From: Thalassotalea atypica
GTDB taxonomy: Bacteria > Pseudomonadota > Gammaproteobacteria > Enterobacterales > Alteromonadaceae
Length of the DNA stretch: 64,000 nucleotides
Direction of reading: 5' to 3'
Assembly: GCF_030295975.1 (NCBI RefSeq)
Contig: NZ_AP027364.1
Location: 186,001-250,000, forward strand
The position numbers and the translations under genes were made by a program. The notes under the pieces were generated by a model. The model was not told where the DNA came from, did no database searches, and saw only the letters and a list, made by a program, of their open reading frames with translations. This document shows, piece by piece, positions 1 through 8,697 of the stretch (position 1 is the stretch's first letter; every line of letters begins with the position of its first letter).

Positions 1-1083
1 TTTCTTGCCTTTACAACGTAACACCCCTAAGTTCAGGGAAGTCTCAACAACACCTTCAATATCATCACTCATACGGATAACGCCATTTGGACAGGCATTG
101 AGCGCGCGCAATATCCTTGTTTGAGTATTCGCAGTCCAGCATTGTTCAAATTCTTCAGGTGAAATGAGTAACATGTCGATGTCAGTTTCAATGGAAGCTA
201 AATTTTGCTTAATTTGGGCCAAATAGGTATCCAATGCCGCCTTAAATGTATCAATATCTTTATTGGCAATAACGAAACTGGTATTAGCTTCACGTGGAAT
301 AGCATTGCGCAAGCTACCGCCGTTAAGTTCAGTAACGCGAAGATCAAATTGCTCACTGGCACTTAATAAAAAGCGCACCAAAAGCTTATTGGCATTGGCA
401 CGGCCTGTGTGAATATCAACACCAGAATGGCCACCTTTCAAGCCAGAAATAGATAAATTGAATGCCGTCGTATTGTCTTTGACTGGTTCAAAATCTAAAT
501 CGAAAGTTGCACTGCCATCAATACCCCCAGCGCAACCCATGTAAACTTCACCTTCCTGCTCGGAATCTGTGTTAATGAGGATGTCGCCATCAAAGAGACC
601 TGGCTTTAAACCAAACGCACCCGTCATGCCCGCTTCTTCATCAATGGTAACTAGCACTTCAAGCGGGCCATGAGGAATGTCATTGCTTTCAAGTACTGCC
701 AGTGCTGATGCTAAGCCAATACCGTTGTCTGCCCCAAGCGTGGTATCTTGAGCCGTCACCCAGTCACCATCAGCTTCAGTAATAATATAAGGCTTAATTG
801 GGTCAGTTAAAAAGTCATGGTTAGTGTCGGCATTTTTTTGTGGCACCATGTCCATATGTGCCTGAAGAATAACACCACGCTTGTGCTCCATGCCTTGAGT
901 TGCAGGCTTTTTAATGATTAAGTTGCCGACCTCATCTTCAATAAACTTAAGCCCCTGCTCGGTAGCCCATTGTTGGATCCACAAAGAAATCTTTTGTTCA
1001 TGTTTTGATGGGTGTGGAATACTGCAAATTTTTTCAAACAGTTGCCATAAAGAAGATGGTTGTAAATGTGCTAGTGTCGACAC
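1..1083 (-). CDS. pepD: Aminoacyl-histidine dipeptidase PepD (partial, C-terminus outside window)
   Basis: Peptidase D is a zinc-dependent cytosolic M20 family dipeptidase that cleaves Xaa-His and other dipeptides. The reverse strand is open for 361 codons from the window edge, which is about the first three quarters of a usual 485-residue PepD. Metal-binding motifs are visible: AHMDMVP near residue 76, GADNG near 118, DEEAG near 149 and NTDSE near 172. The start is GTG at 1083, giving MSTLAHLQ, with a GAGGAAAG ribosome site just upstream and no usable ATG. The preceding gene on this strand is slmA, from which it is separated by a terminator, so pepD is probably transcribed on its own. The family call is secure; only the end is missing. 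Confidence 0.95.
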   Translation of the reverse strand, partial: MSTLAHLQPSSLWQLFEKICSIPHPSKHEQKISLWIQQWATEQGLKFIEDEVGNLIIKKPATQGMEHKRGVILQAHMDMVPQKNADTNHDFLTDPIKPYIITEADGDWVTAQDTTLGADNGIGLASALAVLESNDIPHGPLEVLVTIDEEAGMTGAFGLKPGLFDGDILINTDSEQEGEVYMGCAGGIDGSATFDLDFEPVKDNTTAFNLSISGLKGGHSGVDIHTGRANANKLLVRFLLSASEQFDLRVTELNGGSLRNAIPREANTSFVIANKDIDTFKAALDTYLAQIKQNLASIETDIDMLLISPEEFEQCWTANTQTRILRALNACPNGVIRMSDDIEGVVETSLNLGVLRCKGKK

Positions 1084-1142
1084 AGTCTTTCCTCAAATAA
1101 TTATTTTCATGCTGTTTACAGCAAAATATAGTTAAAATAAAA

Positions 1143-1170
1143 AACGCTGGCAATGCCAGCGTTTTCGTTT
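1143..1170. terminator. Bidirectional intrinsic terminator between slmA and pepD
   Basis: A perfect nine-pair stem (1143-1151 with 1155-1163) closes a three-base loop. It is followed by a T-rich run on the plus strand and, read on the minus strand, by a longer T-rich run (complement of 1133-1142). It lies just after the slmA stop codon and before pepD. Confidence 0.85.
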
Positions 1171-1183
1171 CTCAAATAGCGAC

Positions 1184-1768
1184 CTATTTGCTCGCCATGA
1201 GAAACTGCCATTGCTCGGCAAATTCTTCACTTGGTTTCTTCGCAAAGCCTGAACGTACATAACCGCTGATTTTTCCTTCAGCGAATGCAACCAGTATATT
1301 GGCTAACGCTTGTTCATTAATAGTAAAGCTTTTTCCTTCGCGTAGTTTGCGCTCGCGCAAGACTTGCTTAAATTGTGACTCTAGCTTTTCGAAGAACTGA
1401 TTGACGCGGCTGCGTAGTCGTTCATTCTCGCCCATCAACGCGTCGCCAGATAAAATACGACACATGCCAGGGTTACGCTCTGCAAATATCAATAAGACAT
1501 GCAACATATGATGGCAACGAATTAATGACTCTTTGTGATCGGTTAAGATAAGATTAATCCGAGAAAAGATAGATTCTTCAATAAACTCGATTAAGCCTTC
1601 GAACATGCGGGCTTTTGATGGAAAGTGACGATAAAGCGCCGCTTCAGAGACACCGACTTCCGCTGCAAGTTTTGCGGTGGTAATGCGTTGTCCTGGGCTG
1701 GTTTGCAACATCAGTGCAAGGCATTCCAGAATTTGCTGTTTACGATTGAGTTTCTGAGTGGCAGACAT
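1184..1768 (-). CDS. slmA: Nucleoid occlusion factor SlmA (TetR family)
   Basis: SlmA binds specific chromosomal sites and blocks FtsZ ring assembly over the nucleoid. The 194-residue protein has the usual length. A TetR-type helix-turn-helix lies at about residues 31-49 ([19 protein letters not shown]), followed by an all-helical ligand/FtsZ-binding domain. It follows coaBC on the same strand after about 130 bases. In E. coli dut sits between coaBC and slmA; it is absent here, which fits rearranged versions of this neighbourhood. A terminator follows the gene directly. The family-wide TetR fold is certain, and SlmA identity is supported by both sequence and context. Confidence 0.94.
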   Translation of the reverse strand: MSATQKLNRKQQILECLALMLQTSPGQRITTAKLAAEVGVSEAALYRHFPSKARMFEGLIEFIEESIFSRINLILTDHKESLIRCHHMLHVLLIFAERNPGMCRILSGDALMGENERLRSRVNQFFEKLESQFKQVLRERKLREGKSFTINEQALANILVAFAEGKISGYVRSGFAKKPSEEFAEQWQFLMASK

Positions 1769-1897
1769 AAAGCTTCTCTATTTTTTGATGTTATCGTTTT
1801 CGCCTAATTGAAAGATTTTATCGTTTGTCTAAACGCAACTTCAAGCAAAATATCTTAATTATTGTATTTAACTGAGTGTAAGTTTGTATAGACTTAC

Positions 1898-3100
1898 TTA
1901 CTCGCTGTTGCTTTTATAATCAATGATGACCTGTACTAGCTGTCGTGCGACTTCTGCTTTAGAGGCGAGCGAAATCTGCACAGCCGCTGCAGTTGAATAA
2001 ACAATTAGCGCGTTATCATCGCTGTTAAATCCTTGACCTTGGACTGATACATCATTGGCAGCAATGAGATCTAAATTCTTTTTCTTTAGTTTACCCAATG
2101 CATACTGTTGAACATTTTGTGTTTCCGCGGCAAACCCTACCGTAAACGGTTTGTTCTTTAAGGCAGCAACATCCGCAACAATATCAGGATTTTTCACTAA
2201 GTTGATCTGCATGGTGCCGGCAGATTTTTTGATTTTTTGTGTCGCTATGTCAGCTACTTTGTAATCGGCTACAGCAGCGCATGCGACAAAAGTATCTGCG
2301 GTAGGTGCTAATGCCATTGCCTGTAGATGCATTTCTTGGGCGCTTTTCACTGGCACAAGTTCAGCTCCTTTAGGTGGTGTAATATTAACTGGGCCGGAAA
2401 TGAGGGTAACATTTGCCCCAGCGTTTATTGCTGCTTGTGCAATGGCGTAGCCCATTTTCCCTGAGCTGTGATTAGAGATATATCTGACTGGATCAATGGC
2501 TTCTTGGGTTGGGCCTGCCGTGATCACCCAATGTTGACCAGATAACGACTTTGATTGATAAAACTGACAACATTGCTCTACGAGATCTGGAACATCTAGC
2601 ATACGGCCAAAACCAGTATCGCCACAGGCTTGTATGCCAGCTGCAGGCCCCCAAATGTGGAGACCTCTATCACGCAGTTGCATAATGTTTTGTTGCGTTA
2701 TAATACTGTGCCACATTTGTTGATTCATAGCGGGTGCTAGTGCTACCGGAGCCGCTGTTGCAAGGCAAATAGTGGTCAGTAAGTTGTCTGCTAAGCCGTG
2801 GCATATTTTTGCGATAGTATTCGCTGTTGCTGGCGCAATAAGTATGAGATCGGCCCATTTAGCCAGTTCAATATGTCCCATGGCGAGCTCAGCCGCAGGA
2901 TCGAGTAAATTATCAGAAACTGGATAACCGGAAACAGCTTGTAAGCTCAGGGGGGTCACAAACTCTTTTGCTGATGAGGTAAGTACTGCCCTGACATTAG
3001 CGCCTTGATCAGTGAGTCGGCGTATTAACTCAGGTGCTTTATATGCGGCAATGCCGCCAGAGATACCTAAGACAATGTTTTTATTCTGTAGAAGTTGCAT
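1898..3100 (-). CDS. coaBC: Bifunctional phosphopantothenoylcysteine decarboxylase/synthetase
   Basis: CoaBC performs two steps of coenzyme A synthesis: CoaB ligates cysteine to 4'-phosphopantothenate using CTP, and the flavoprotein CoaC decarboxylates the product. The 400-residue protein has the CoaC half first: [10 protein letters not shown] at the start, active-site His in [10 protein letters not shown] near residue 76, the PAMNQQMW signature at 123-130 and the substrate-lid Cys in QACGDTG near 159. The CoaB half follows, with NPDIVAD and a KIKK nucleotide-binding segment. It is divergent from radC across a 73-base gap. No frame disruption is seen. Confidence 0.97.
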   Translation of the reverse strand: MQLLQNKNIVLGISGGIAAYKAPELIRRLTDQGANVRAVLTSSAKEFVTPLSLQAVSGYPVSDNLLDPAAELAMGHIELAKWADLILIAPATANTIAKICHGLADNLLTTICLATAAPVALAPAMNQQMWHSIITQQNIMQLRDRGLHIWGPAAGIQACGDTGFGRMLDVPDLVEQCCQFYQSKSLSGQHWVITAGPTQEAIDPVRYISNHSSGKMGYAIAQAAINAGANVTLISGPVNITPPKGAELVPVKSAQEMHLQAMALAPTADTFVACAAVADYKVADIATQKIKKSAGTMQINLVKNPDIVADVAALKNKPFTVGFAAETQNVQQYALGKLKKKNLDLIAANDVSVQGQGFNSDDNALIVYSTAAAVQISLASKAEVARQLVQVIIDYKSNSE

Positions 3101-3173
3101 AACCTGCTAATCTTAAAACTGTTTATTGACGTGGTTGTCAAGGAGTATAACAATTCAAACAAGGAATGTAGAG

Positions 3174-3866
3174 ATGGAAGCAACAAAGCGCCTTAAAGAT
3201 TGGCCTAGTCAAGAAAGGCCAAGAGAAAAGCTATTACGATTAGGTGCAAATAGCTTAAGCGACGCCGAATTACTGGCGATATTTTTAAGGACTGGGATCA
3301 AAGGCTGTCACGTGGTCGATTTGGCGCGAAACCTTTTACAGACGTTTGGCAGCATTTCCGCCATTTATTCGGCAAGTTTAGAAGAGTTCTGCCAAGCAAA
3401 TGGTTTAGGCACAACCAAATTTGTGCAATTGCAAGCATGTTTAGAAATGTCGAAAAGGTATCTAGCGGAGGCTTTACCGCAAGGCAGTGCGCTTACTTCA
3501 TCACAAGCAACCAAAGATTACTTAACTGCGGAATTACGTGGTGAGACCCGTGAAGTGTTTGCTGTATTATTTCTTGATAATCAGCACCGCGTGTTGGAAT
3601 TTGAGCGACTATTTCAAGGAACAATAAATGCCGCTGCGGTTTATCCGAGGGTGGTGGTCGAGCGGGCATTAAGACAAAAAGCTGCTGCTGTGATTTTGAC
3701 TCATAATCACCCATCAGGCATTGCAGAAGCAAGCTTAGCTGATAAAGACATCACGCAGCACTTAACAAAAGCGCTAGCACTGATTGATGTGCGTGTTCTT
3801 GATCATGTCATTATTGCCGGACATTCGTGTTATTCGTTTGCTGAGCATGGAGAATTATTTGGATGA
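3174..3866 (+). CDS. radC: RadC family JAMM/MPN protein
   Basis: RadC-family proteins (UPF0758) carry an N-terminal helix-hairpin-helix region and a C-terminal JAMM metalloprotease fold; the original link to radiation repair is doubtful, so the biological role is unsettled. The metal motif HNHPSG followed by a spaced Ser-x-x-Asp (SLADKD) is intact. I chose the ATG at 3174 because AAGGA at 3161-3165 is ideally spaced and the resulting 230-residue protein matches relatives. An upstream in-frame TTG at 3126 would add 16 residues not expected in the family. It is divergent from coaBC, as in many gammaproteobacteria. Confidence 0.94.
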   Translation: MEATKRLKDWPSQERPREKLLRLGANSLSDAELLAIFLRTGIKGCHVVDLARNLLQTFGSISAIYSASLEEFCQANGLGTTKFVQLQACLEMSKRYLAEALPQGSALTSSQATKDYLTAELRGETREVFAVLFLDNQHRVLEFERLFQGTINAAAVYPRVVVERALRQKAAAVILTHNHPSGIAEASLADKDITQHLTKALALIDVRVLDHVIIAGHSCYSFAEHGELFG

Positions 3867-3948
3867 ATAAAGTTGCATCTGATGCTAATGCCAGTTAATT
3901 TTAAAACAATGATCACTATAAAATTTTATTAAAACCAAGGACCATCTT

Positions 3949-4260
3949 ATGACAGATAGCAGTAACCATGAGATAGAACGCCGTCAGTCGTTTCGGCTAG
4001 ACATGGAAAAAGAGCTTATAGATATTAGCTGGACTGATAACTCAGGCAATCAACGAACGAAGAAAGTCGCCTGTTTAGATTTCTCGCGTGGTGGCCTGCG
4101 GATTGACAGCGACATTGAAATACCAAAAGACACGTCCATAGTCGTTACATTCAAAGCCAATACACCGAAATCTCAATCGTTAAATGGTGAAGTTCTTCGT
4201 TGTATGAAACAAGATAATGGCTGGTTTGAAATTGCGTTTCAGCTAGAGACTAAAGCGTAA
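3949..4260 (+). CDS. PilZ domain protein
   Basis: This 103-residue protein is essentially a single PilZ domain, a cyclic-di-GMP receptor. The N-terminal arginine motif is seen as ERRQSFR and the second motif as DFSRGGLRI, both needed for nucleotide binding in the family. No membrane segment or output domain is present, so it presumably acts by protein contact. AAGGA upstream of the ATG supports the start. It lies 85 bases before the ParA-like gene, on the same strand, so co-transcription is possible. Its partner is not evident, but exopolysaccharide production, which is often c-di-GMP controlled, is encoded in this window. Confidence 0.88.
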   Translation: MTDSSNHEIERRQSFRLDMEKELIDISWTDNSGNQRTKKVACLDFSRGGLRIDSDIEIPKDTSIVVTFKANTPKSQSLNGEVLRCMKQDNGWFEIAFQLETKA

Positions 4261-4345
4261 ATTCAACTCAGTTGGATTTGTACTATAATTAGTGGACTAT
4301 CCCATACTAGGATAAACCAAACTGCAGTAATAGGAATATAACATC

Positions 4346-5014
4346 ATGATGATATTAGTTGGTGGGGAAAAAGGCGGTAGCGGTAAAAGCTGTTTGGCGC
4401 AAAACTTAGCGGTGTTTTTTGCTAGTAATAAAAAAGCTATTGTATTGATGGTTGATTGTGATCCGCAACGCACAACGTCTGACTGGATTCAGGCACGAAA
4501 CTCTGATCCCACGTTACCTGCTATCAACTGCATTCAATTGTACGGTAAAATACGTAACGATTTATTAAGCCTCAATCAACATTATGATTATGTGATTGTC
4601 GACTGTGGCGGCCAAGACAATTTGGCACTGCGCGCGGCAATGTCAGTGGCTGATCATGTGGTTATTCCGTTGAGGCCTAAACGCAGAGATTTAAAAACAG
4701 TACCGCATATGGAAGATATGCTAAGTACATGTAAAATGGTCAACCCCAAAATGCTTGCATCTTTTGTGATCACACAATGTCCATCGCTACCAAATCAAGC
4801 AACTCGTATTCTAGAAGCCAAAGAGGTTTGCTCGTCATTTGGCATAAATGTACTAAATGCTGTTACCTTTAATCGCAATGTTTATGACGACAGTGAAGAA
4901 AAAGGTTCATCTGTAATTGAAATCGAACCTGATGGTAAAGCAGCCGCAGAAATGATTGCTATTGCAGAAGAATTACTGGCAATGAAACCGGACAACTCTC
5001 ATGAGTTTAACTGA
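4346..5014 (+). CDS. ParA-like deviant Walker ATPase
   Basis: This is a 222-residue MinD/ParA-family ATPase. It has the deviant Walker A motif KGGSGKS at about residues 9-15, a Walker A' type VDCDPQRTTSDW segment, and VDCGGQDN. Such proteins position plasmids, chromosomes or protein cargo by ATP-dependent dimerisation on DNA or membrane. It lacks an N-terminal DNA-binding extension, like the small plasmid type (ParA type Ib). It overlaps the next gene by 14 bases, so the two are translationally coupled. It is unlikely to be the main chromosomal ParA, which normally sits beside parB and gidAB. The cargo is unknown. Confidence 0.9.
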   Translation: MMILVGGEKGGSGKSCLAQNLAVFFASNKKAIVLMVDCDPQRTTSDWIQARNSDPTLPAINCIQLYGKIRNDLLSLNQHYDYVIVDCGGQDNLALRAAMSVADHVVIPLRPKRRDLKTVPHMEDMLSTCKMVNPKMLASFVITQCPSLPNQATRILEAKEVCSSFGINVLNAVTFNRNVYDDSEEKGSSVIEIEPDGKAAAEMIAIAEELLAMKPDNSHEFN

Positions 5015-5396
5015 TCTCAAAAAGAACAAGGACGGCAAAACTAAGAAAAAGACTTTCACGGTCGATGAGTTTATTTCTGACGCAGAAAATTACGCGAAAG
5101 GAACGCCTGAAATTGTTAAACGAGGGGCGGCTCCTGAGTCAAAAAACTTAGATCTCAAACAAGCCATATCTTTTGCTGAAAAGCAGGTGACTGAGCGTGA
5201 AAAATCCAAAGGCAGCAATAAGCCATTTAGGCATGCTACTTTTACTCTCAGTGAAGATGCAATTGCAGAACTGAATTTGTTAGCTAAAGATGCTAAATTA
5301 GCGAAATCGCATATCATTAGAATCTTGATTGATAACCTTTCTAGTAAAGATCAGAAAGCGCAGTTAGTTGAACTTTTGAGCTCAAAGATACAATAA
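5001..5396 (+). CDS. Probable ribbon-helix-helix partner of the ParA-like ATPase
   Basis: The 131-residue product is Lys-rich and likely disordered for its first 70 or so residues. Its C-terminal part (about residues 75-115, including RHATFTLSEDAIAELNLLAK) resembles the short beta-strand and two helices of a CopG/ParG-type ribbon-helix-helix DNA-binding domain. The overlap with the upstream ParA-like gene suggests it is the centromere-binding or adaptor partner, as in small plasmid ParA-RHH pairs. That role is inferred from context and a fold guess; I do not recognise a named family. A strong terminator follows. Confidence 0.65.
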   Translation: MSLTDLKKNKDGKTKKKTFTVDEFISDAENYAKGTPEIVKRGAAPESKNLDLKQAISFAEKQVTEREKSKGSNKPFRHATFTLSEDAIAELNLLAKDAKLAKSHIIRILIDNLSSKDQKAQLVELLSSKIQ

Positions 5397-5428
5397 AAGC
5401 ACAAATTTAAACCGAAAAGATCAAAATT

Positions 5429-5452
5429 AGCCCGACAATTGTTGGGCTTTTT
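5429..5452 (+). terminator. Intrinsic terminator after the ParA/RHH pair
   Basis: AGCCC at 5429-5433 pairs with GGGCT at 5444-5448, extended inward by a G-T and several A-T/C-G pairs, and is followed by TTTTT. It separates the ParA/RHH genes from rpmB. Confidence 0.85.
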
Positions 5453-5515
5453 AGTTGTTAACTAACTGTAATTAAAGAAAAAATTAATAGATAAGCGCTA
5501 AAGTATGAGAAAGGG

Positions 5516-5544
5516 TAGCATTCGACTTTTAGTTTCACTATAAT
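5516..5544 (+). promoter_or_regulatory. Candidate rpmB-rpmG promoter
   Basis: A perfect TATAAT -10 hexamer lies at 5539-5544, about 80 bases before the rpmB start, which suits a ribosomal protein operon with a short structured leader. No good -35 hexamer is seen at the usual spacing (the bases there are TAGCAT), so the call is tentative. Confidence 0.4.
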
Positions 5545-5624
5545 ATGCCACCTTTTTCAGGATCCCGAGGCGACGGTCTTGGGGAAATATAGCTCGAGCT
5601 GAAATTAATTTTGGAGTGACTCAA

Positions 5625-5861
5625 ATGTCTAAAGTTTGCCAAGTAACAGGCAAGAAGCCAGTCGTAGGGAACAACCGTTCTCACGCAAGAAACGCAACAC
5701 GCCGTCGTTTCTTACCTAACCTTCAATCTCACCGTTTTTGGGTTGAGAGTGAAAACCGTTTCGTTAAATTACGTTTAACTCCGAAAGGAATGCGTATTAT
5801 CGATAAAAAAGGTATCGATGCAGTGTTAACTGACATTCGTGCCCGTGGCGAAAAAGTTTAA
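5625..5861 (+). CDS. rpmB: 50S ribosomal protein L28
   Basis: L28 is a small basic component of the large ribosomal subunit. The protein beginning [12 protein letters not shown] is 78 residues, the same length as E. coli L28. I chose ATG 5625 because GGAGTG at 5613-5618 gives correct spacing and the family starts with MSKVC; an in-frame GTG at 5616 lies within that ribosome site. The gene is followed after 11 bases by rpmG, the standard operon partner. Confidence 0.98.
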   Translation: MSKVCQVTGKKPVVGNNRSHARNATRRRFLPNLQSHRFWVESENRFVKLRLTPKGMRIIDKKGIDAVLTDIRARGEKV

Positions 5862-5872
5862 GGAACCAGATC

Positions 5873-6028
5873 ATGCGTGATAAAATTCGTTTAGTTTCTT
5901 CTGCTGGAACAGGTCATTTTTATACTACTGATAAGAATAAAAAGACTATGCCAGAGAAAATGGAAATCAAAAAATTCGACCCTAAAGCACGTAAGCACGT
6001 GGTTTACAAAGAAGCTAAAATCAAGTAA
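5873..6028 (+). CDS. rpmG: 50S ribosomal protein L33
   Basis: L33 is a small ribosomal large-subunit protein. The 51-residue product starts [19 protein letters not shown] and ends in KIK, matching gammaproteobacterial L33. It has no cysteines, so it is the zinc-independent form. AAGGA precedes the ATG. It is the second gene of the rpmB-rpmG operon and is followed directly by an intrinsic terminator. Confidence 0.98.
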   Translation: MRDKIRLVSSAGTGHFYTTDKNKKTMPEKMEIKKFDPKARKHVVYKEAKIK

Positions 6029-6050
6029 TTTTACTTCTAGAATTTTTAAA

Positions 6051-6074
6051 AACCCGGTCTTTACCGGGTTTTTT
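6051..6074 (+). terminator. Intrinsic terminator of rpmB-rpmG
   Basis: AACCCGGT (6051-6058) pairs with ACCGGGTT (6063-6070) around a CTTT loop and is followed by a T run, 22 bases after the rpmG stop. Confidence 0.92.
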
Positions 6075-6127
6075 ATTGCCCAAAATTCAGTATCATGGAG
6101 CATGAACTTTTCAACATGTAGTGCGCC

Positions 6128-6616
6128 ATGAAACTATCAAGATCAGGTTGGAACAATGTTATTATTTTTTCGATAATGGCATTTATTTTGATGATCAATA
6201 TGACCAACAACAAGCTTTTTTCTGAAGGGGAAGAACCTTCAATATCAAATGAAGCCTATATTGTAGGTGAAGGCAGCGTAATTCTCACGCTGATGATCAA
6301 TCAACAAATGACAGTTGAGCGTGAAGGCGTCTCTTGGCGAACAGTACCCAAAGAGAAGCTTACTGCTCAAGCAGCTGAACAAATGATGCGCACATGGCAT
6401 AATGCTAAAGGGGAAGTTATCACGCCAGAGTTTAGCCATAGTAGTGCTAATGCGATTGTGGTTAGCATGATGATAGCGGGCTTTAACAACATTCATTTGT
6501 TTAGTGTATATCCTTCAGATGAGCTGCTTGTTGTGTTTAATCACCAAACATCCACTTATGTGGCGCTCCCTCCTCAATTATTTCCTCAGCTTATGCCTGC
6601 GGAAATTTTTAATTAA
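6128..6616 (+). CDS. Conserved hypothetical membrane-anchored protein
   Basis: I do not recognise a characterised family. The 162-residue protein begins with a short basic segment (MKLSRSGW) and one hydrophobic helix at about residues 10-26, then a soluble domain of about 130 residues likely to face the periplasm. No catalytic motif or cysteine is visible. It ends 22 bases before mutM on the same strand, so the two may be co-transcribed, but the context does not reveal a role in DNA repair. The predicted coding sequence is intact, with codon use like its neighbours. Confidence 0.8.
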   Translation: MKLSRSGWNNVIIFSIMAFILMINMTNNKLFSEGEEPSISNEAYIVGEGSVILTLMINQQMTVEREGVSWRTVPKEKLTAQAAEQMMRTWHNAKGEVITPEFSHSSANAIVVSMMIAGFNNIHLFSVYPSDELLVVFNHQTSTYVALPPQLFPQLMPAEIFN

Positions 6617-6638
6617 TAGACCCTAAAGTGATTCGATA

Positions 6639-7454
6639 ATGCCTGAATTACCTGAAGTAGAAGTATGTCGATTGGGCATAACCCCACATGTAATAAACAA
6701 AAAAGTCCTTGATGTTATTGTCAGGCATTGGCAATTACGGTGGCCAATCCCTGAGCAGGTTCTTAGTTTAAAAGGGCTGGAATTGCTTGGTGTTGAACGC
6801 CGCTCCAAATACCTTATCTTAAAATTTGCTACCGGCAGCTTACTGATTCATTTGGGAATGTCAGGCACAATTCGCGTGATTGAACATACAACGCCGGTGA
6901 TAAAGCATGACCATTTTGACTTAATGTTTGAACACGGAAAAGCACTTCGACTGAATGATCCGCGACGATTCGGCGCGGTATTATGGCTTGAAAATCATCA
7001 AGATACCGATAATATTTTGGCTAAATTAGGTCCTGAGCCACTTAGCAGTGATTTTGGACCTGGCTATTTATTTAGCAAGGCTAAAAATCGTAAAGTACCA
7101 GTTAAAACCTTCATCATGAATAACGATATTGTTGTTGGCGTTGGAAATATTTATGCCAATGAGGCCTTGTTTAAAGCTGGTATTTTACCTACAGCACCAG
7201 TGGGAAAACTTTCACAGAAACGTTTCAATATACTAACAGAGGAAATTAAACGTGTGTTAAAAAAAGCCATCGAACAGGGGGGAACTACGCTGAAAGATTT
7301 CACTCAAGCTGATGGTAAACCAGGATATTTTGCTCAATCACTGGACGTTTATGGTCGGGCTGGCCAGCCTTGTGTTAATTGCAATGAACCCTTAAAGGAA
7401 GTGCGGCAGTCGAATCGAAGCTCAGTATATTGTGCGAACTGCCAAACAAAATAG
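6639..7454 (+). CDS. mutM: Formamidopyrimidine-DNA glycosylase
   Basis: MutM (Fpg) removes oxidised purines such as 8-oxoguanine from DNA and cleaves the strand at the resulting abasic site. The 271-residue protein starts MPELPEVE, giving the catalytic N-terminal Pro and Glu after Met removal, and has the conserved Lys at residue 57 (RRSKYL). The helix-two-turn-helix region is seen at VGVGNIYANEALF, and the C-terminal zinc finger has its four cysteines (CVNC and CANC). All key residues are present. It is convergent with coaD, with 26 bases between the stops. Confidence 0.98.
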   Translation: MPELPEVEVCRLGITPHVINKKVLDVIVRHWQLRWPIPEQVLSLKGLELLGVERRSKYLILKFATGSLLIHLGMSGTIRVIEHTTPVIKHDHFDLMFEHGKALRLNDPRRFGAVLWLENHQDTDNILAKLGPEPLSSDFGPGYLFSKAKNRKVPVKTFIMNNDIVVGVGNIYANEALFKAGILPTAPVGKLSQKRFNILTEEIKRVLKKAIEQGGTTLKDFTQADGKPGYFAQSLDVYGRAGQPCVNCNEPLKEVRQSNRSSVYCANCQTK

Positions 7455-7480
7455 CCTTGCTTGGCAAGTAAGCGTGTAAA

Positions 7481-7975
<495 letters not shown>

Positions 7976-8020
7976 CTAGAAAAATGAAATCATAATTTTA
8001 AAGTGCATTGTATCGAGCAA

Positions 8021-8043
8021 AAGCAATTTTATCAAAATTGCTT
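8021..8043 (-). terminator. Probable terminator after the SnoaL-like gene
   Basis: A perfect ten-pair stem, AAGCAATTTT at 8021-8030 with AAAATTGCTT at 8034-8043 and a three-base loop, lies about 50 bases past the stop of the minus-strand gene. The stem is AT-rich and the T run on the minus strand is short, so efficiency is uncertain. Confidence 0.5.
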
Positions 8044-8092
8044 ATTTTGATTTACCCAATCTGGTTGGTTCAACAATATGATGTCGACGATA

Positions 8093-8482
8093 CTAAGCCA
8101 TTTGTGATTTCAATTGTCCAAGCATAGTGGTCATATTATCATTAATGAGATTTATCGCTTTTAATGGTCTTATCATGACTTTGAACTCAGTGATCTGACC
8201 TGCGTCATTCCATGTAATCATGTCGATACCATTTACTGCAATATCACCGATAGTGACATTAAATTCTAGAACAGCTTTGTTGCCTGTTGTGATTGTTGGT
8301 TGGTAGGCGAAGGTTTCATTCAAAAAAGTATGAAATGCCGCAGTAAGATACAACTGTACCATTTGTTTGCCTGCTACAGGTGTATGAATAACCGGCGAAA
8401 AAAGTACCGCGTCCTCAGCCAATAAAGTGCTTAACTGTTTAGGGTCACGTTGTTTAACGAGTTGGTGCCATTGTTCGATCAT
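8093..8482 (-). CDS. SnoaL/NTF2-like small protein
   Basis: This 129-residue protein has the pattern of the NTF2-like cone fold of the SnoaL family: an N-terminal helix (IEQWHQLVKQRD), a short strand LAEDAVLFSPV, and repeated long strands ending in MITWNDAGQITEFKVMIRP. Members include ketosteroid isomerase-like enzymes and polyketide cyclases, but many have no known substrate. Nothing in the sequence defines a substrate. It is divergent from the TetR gene at 8698 across a 215-base gap containing a palindrome, so that regulator may control it. The fold is likely; the function is unknown. Confidence 0.75.
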   Translation of the reverse strand: MIEQWHQLVKQRDPKQLSTLLAEDAVLFSPVIHTPVAGKQMVQLYLTAAFHTFLNETFAYQPTITTGNKAVLEFNVTIGDIAVNGIDMITWNDAGQITEFKVMIRPLKAINLINDNMTTMLGQLKSQMA

Positions 8483-8538
8483 AAATATCTCCTTTTTCCA
8501 CTAACATGCCCGTTAATCTTACACCTGTCAAGATCGGT

Positions 8539-8558
8539 TTGTATTTATCAGAATACAA
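8539..8558. promoter_or_regulatory. 20-bp palindrome, candidate TetR operator
   Basis: TTGTATT at 8539-8545 and its exact reverse complement AATACAA at 8552-8558 flank a six-base spacer. The site lies 57 bases upstream of the SnoaL-like start and 140 bases before the TetR start, in the shared divergent region. Size and symmetry suit a TetR-family operator, but binding is inferred. Confidence 0.4.
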
Positions 8559-8697
8559 CAGTGTAGTTCGCTGATGATAAGAGCTAGAGGAAAGAAGAAT
8601 CATTTGTGCTTAAAGTATTTACTCAAAAAACCTTTAAATCACTAAGAAATTGATAGTATGATAGTTTGAATTACCAAAGTGACAAAGAGCGGTTAGT

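Noticed and set aside
1878-1897. GTAAGT/ACTTAC inverted repeat after coaBC as terminator or SlmA site
   Set aside because: There is no T run, and it does not match the GTGAG-type SlmA consensus that I know.
3126-3173. Longer RadC from TTG 3126
   Set aside because: No ribosome site precedes it and the added residues are not expected in RadC; ATG 3174 has AAGGA and gives the right length.
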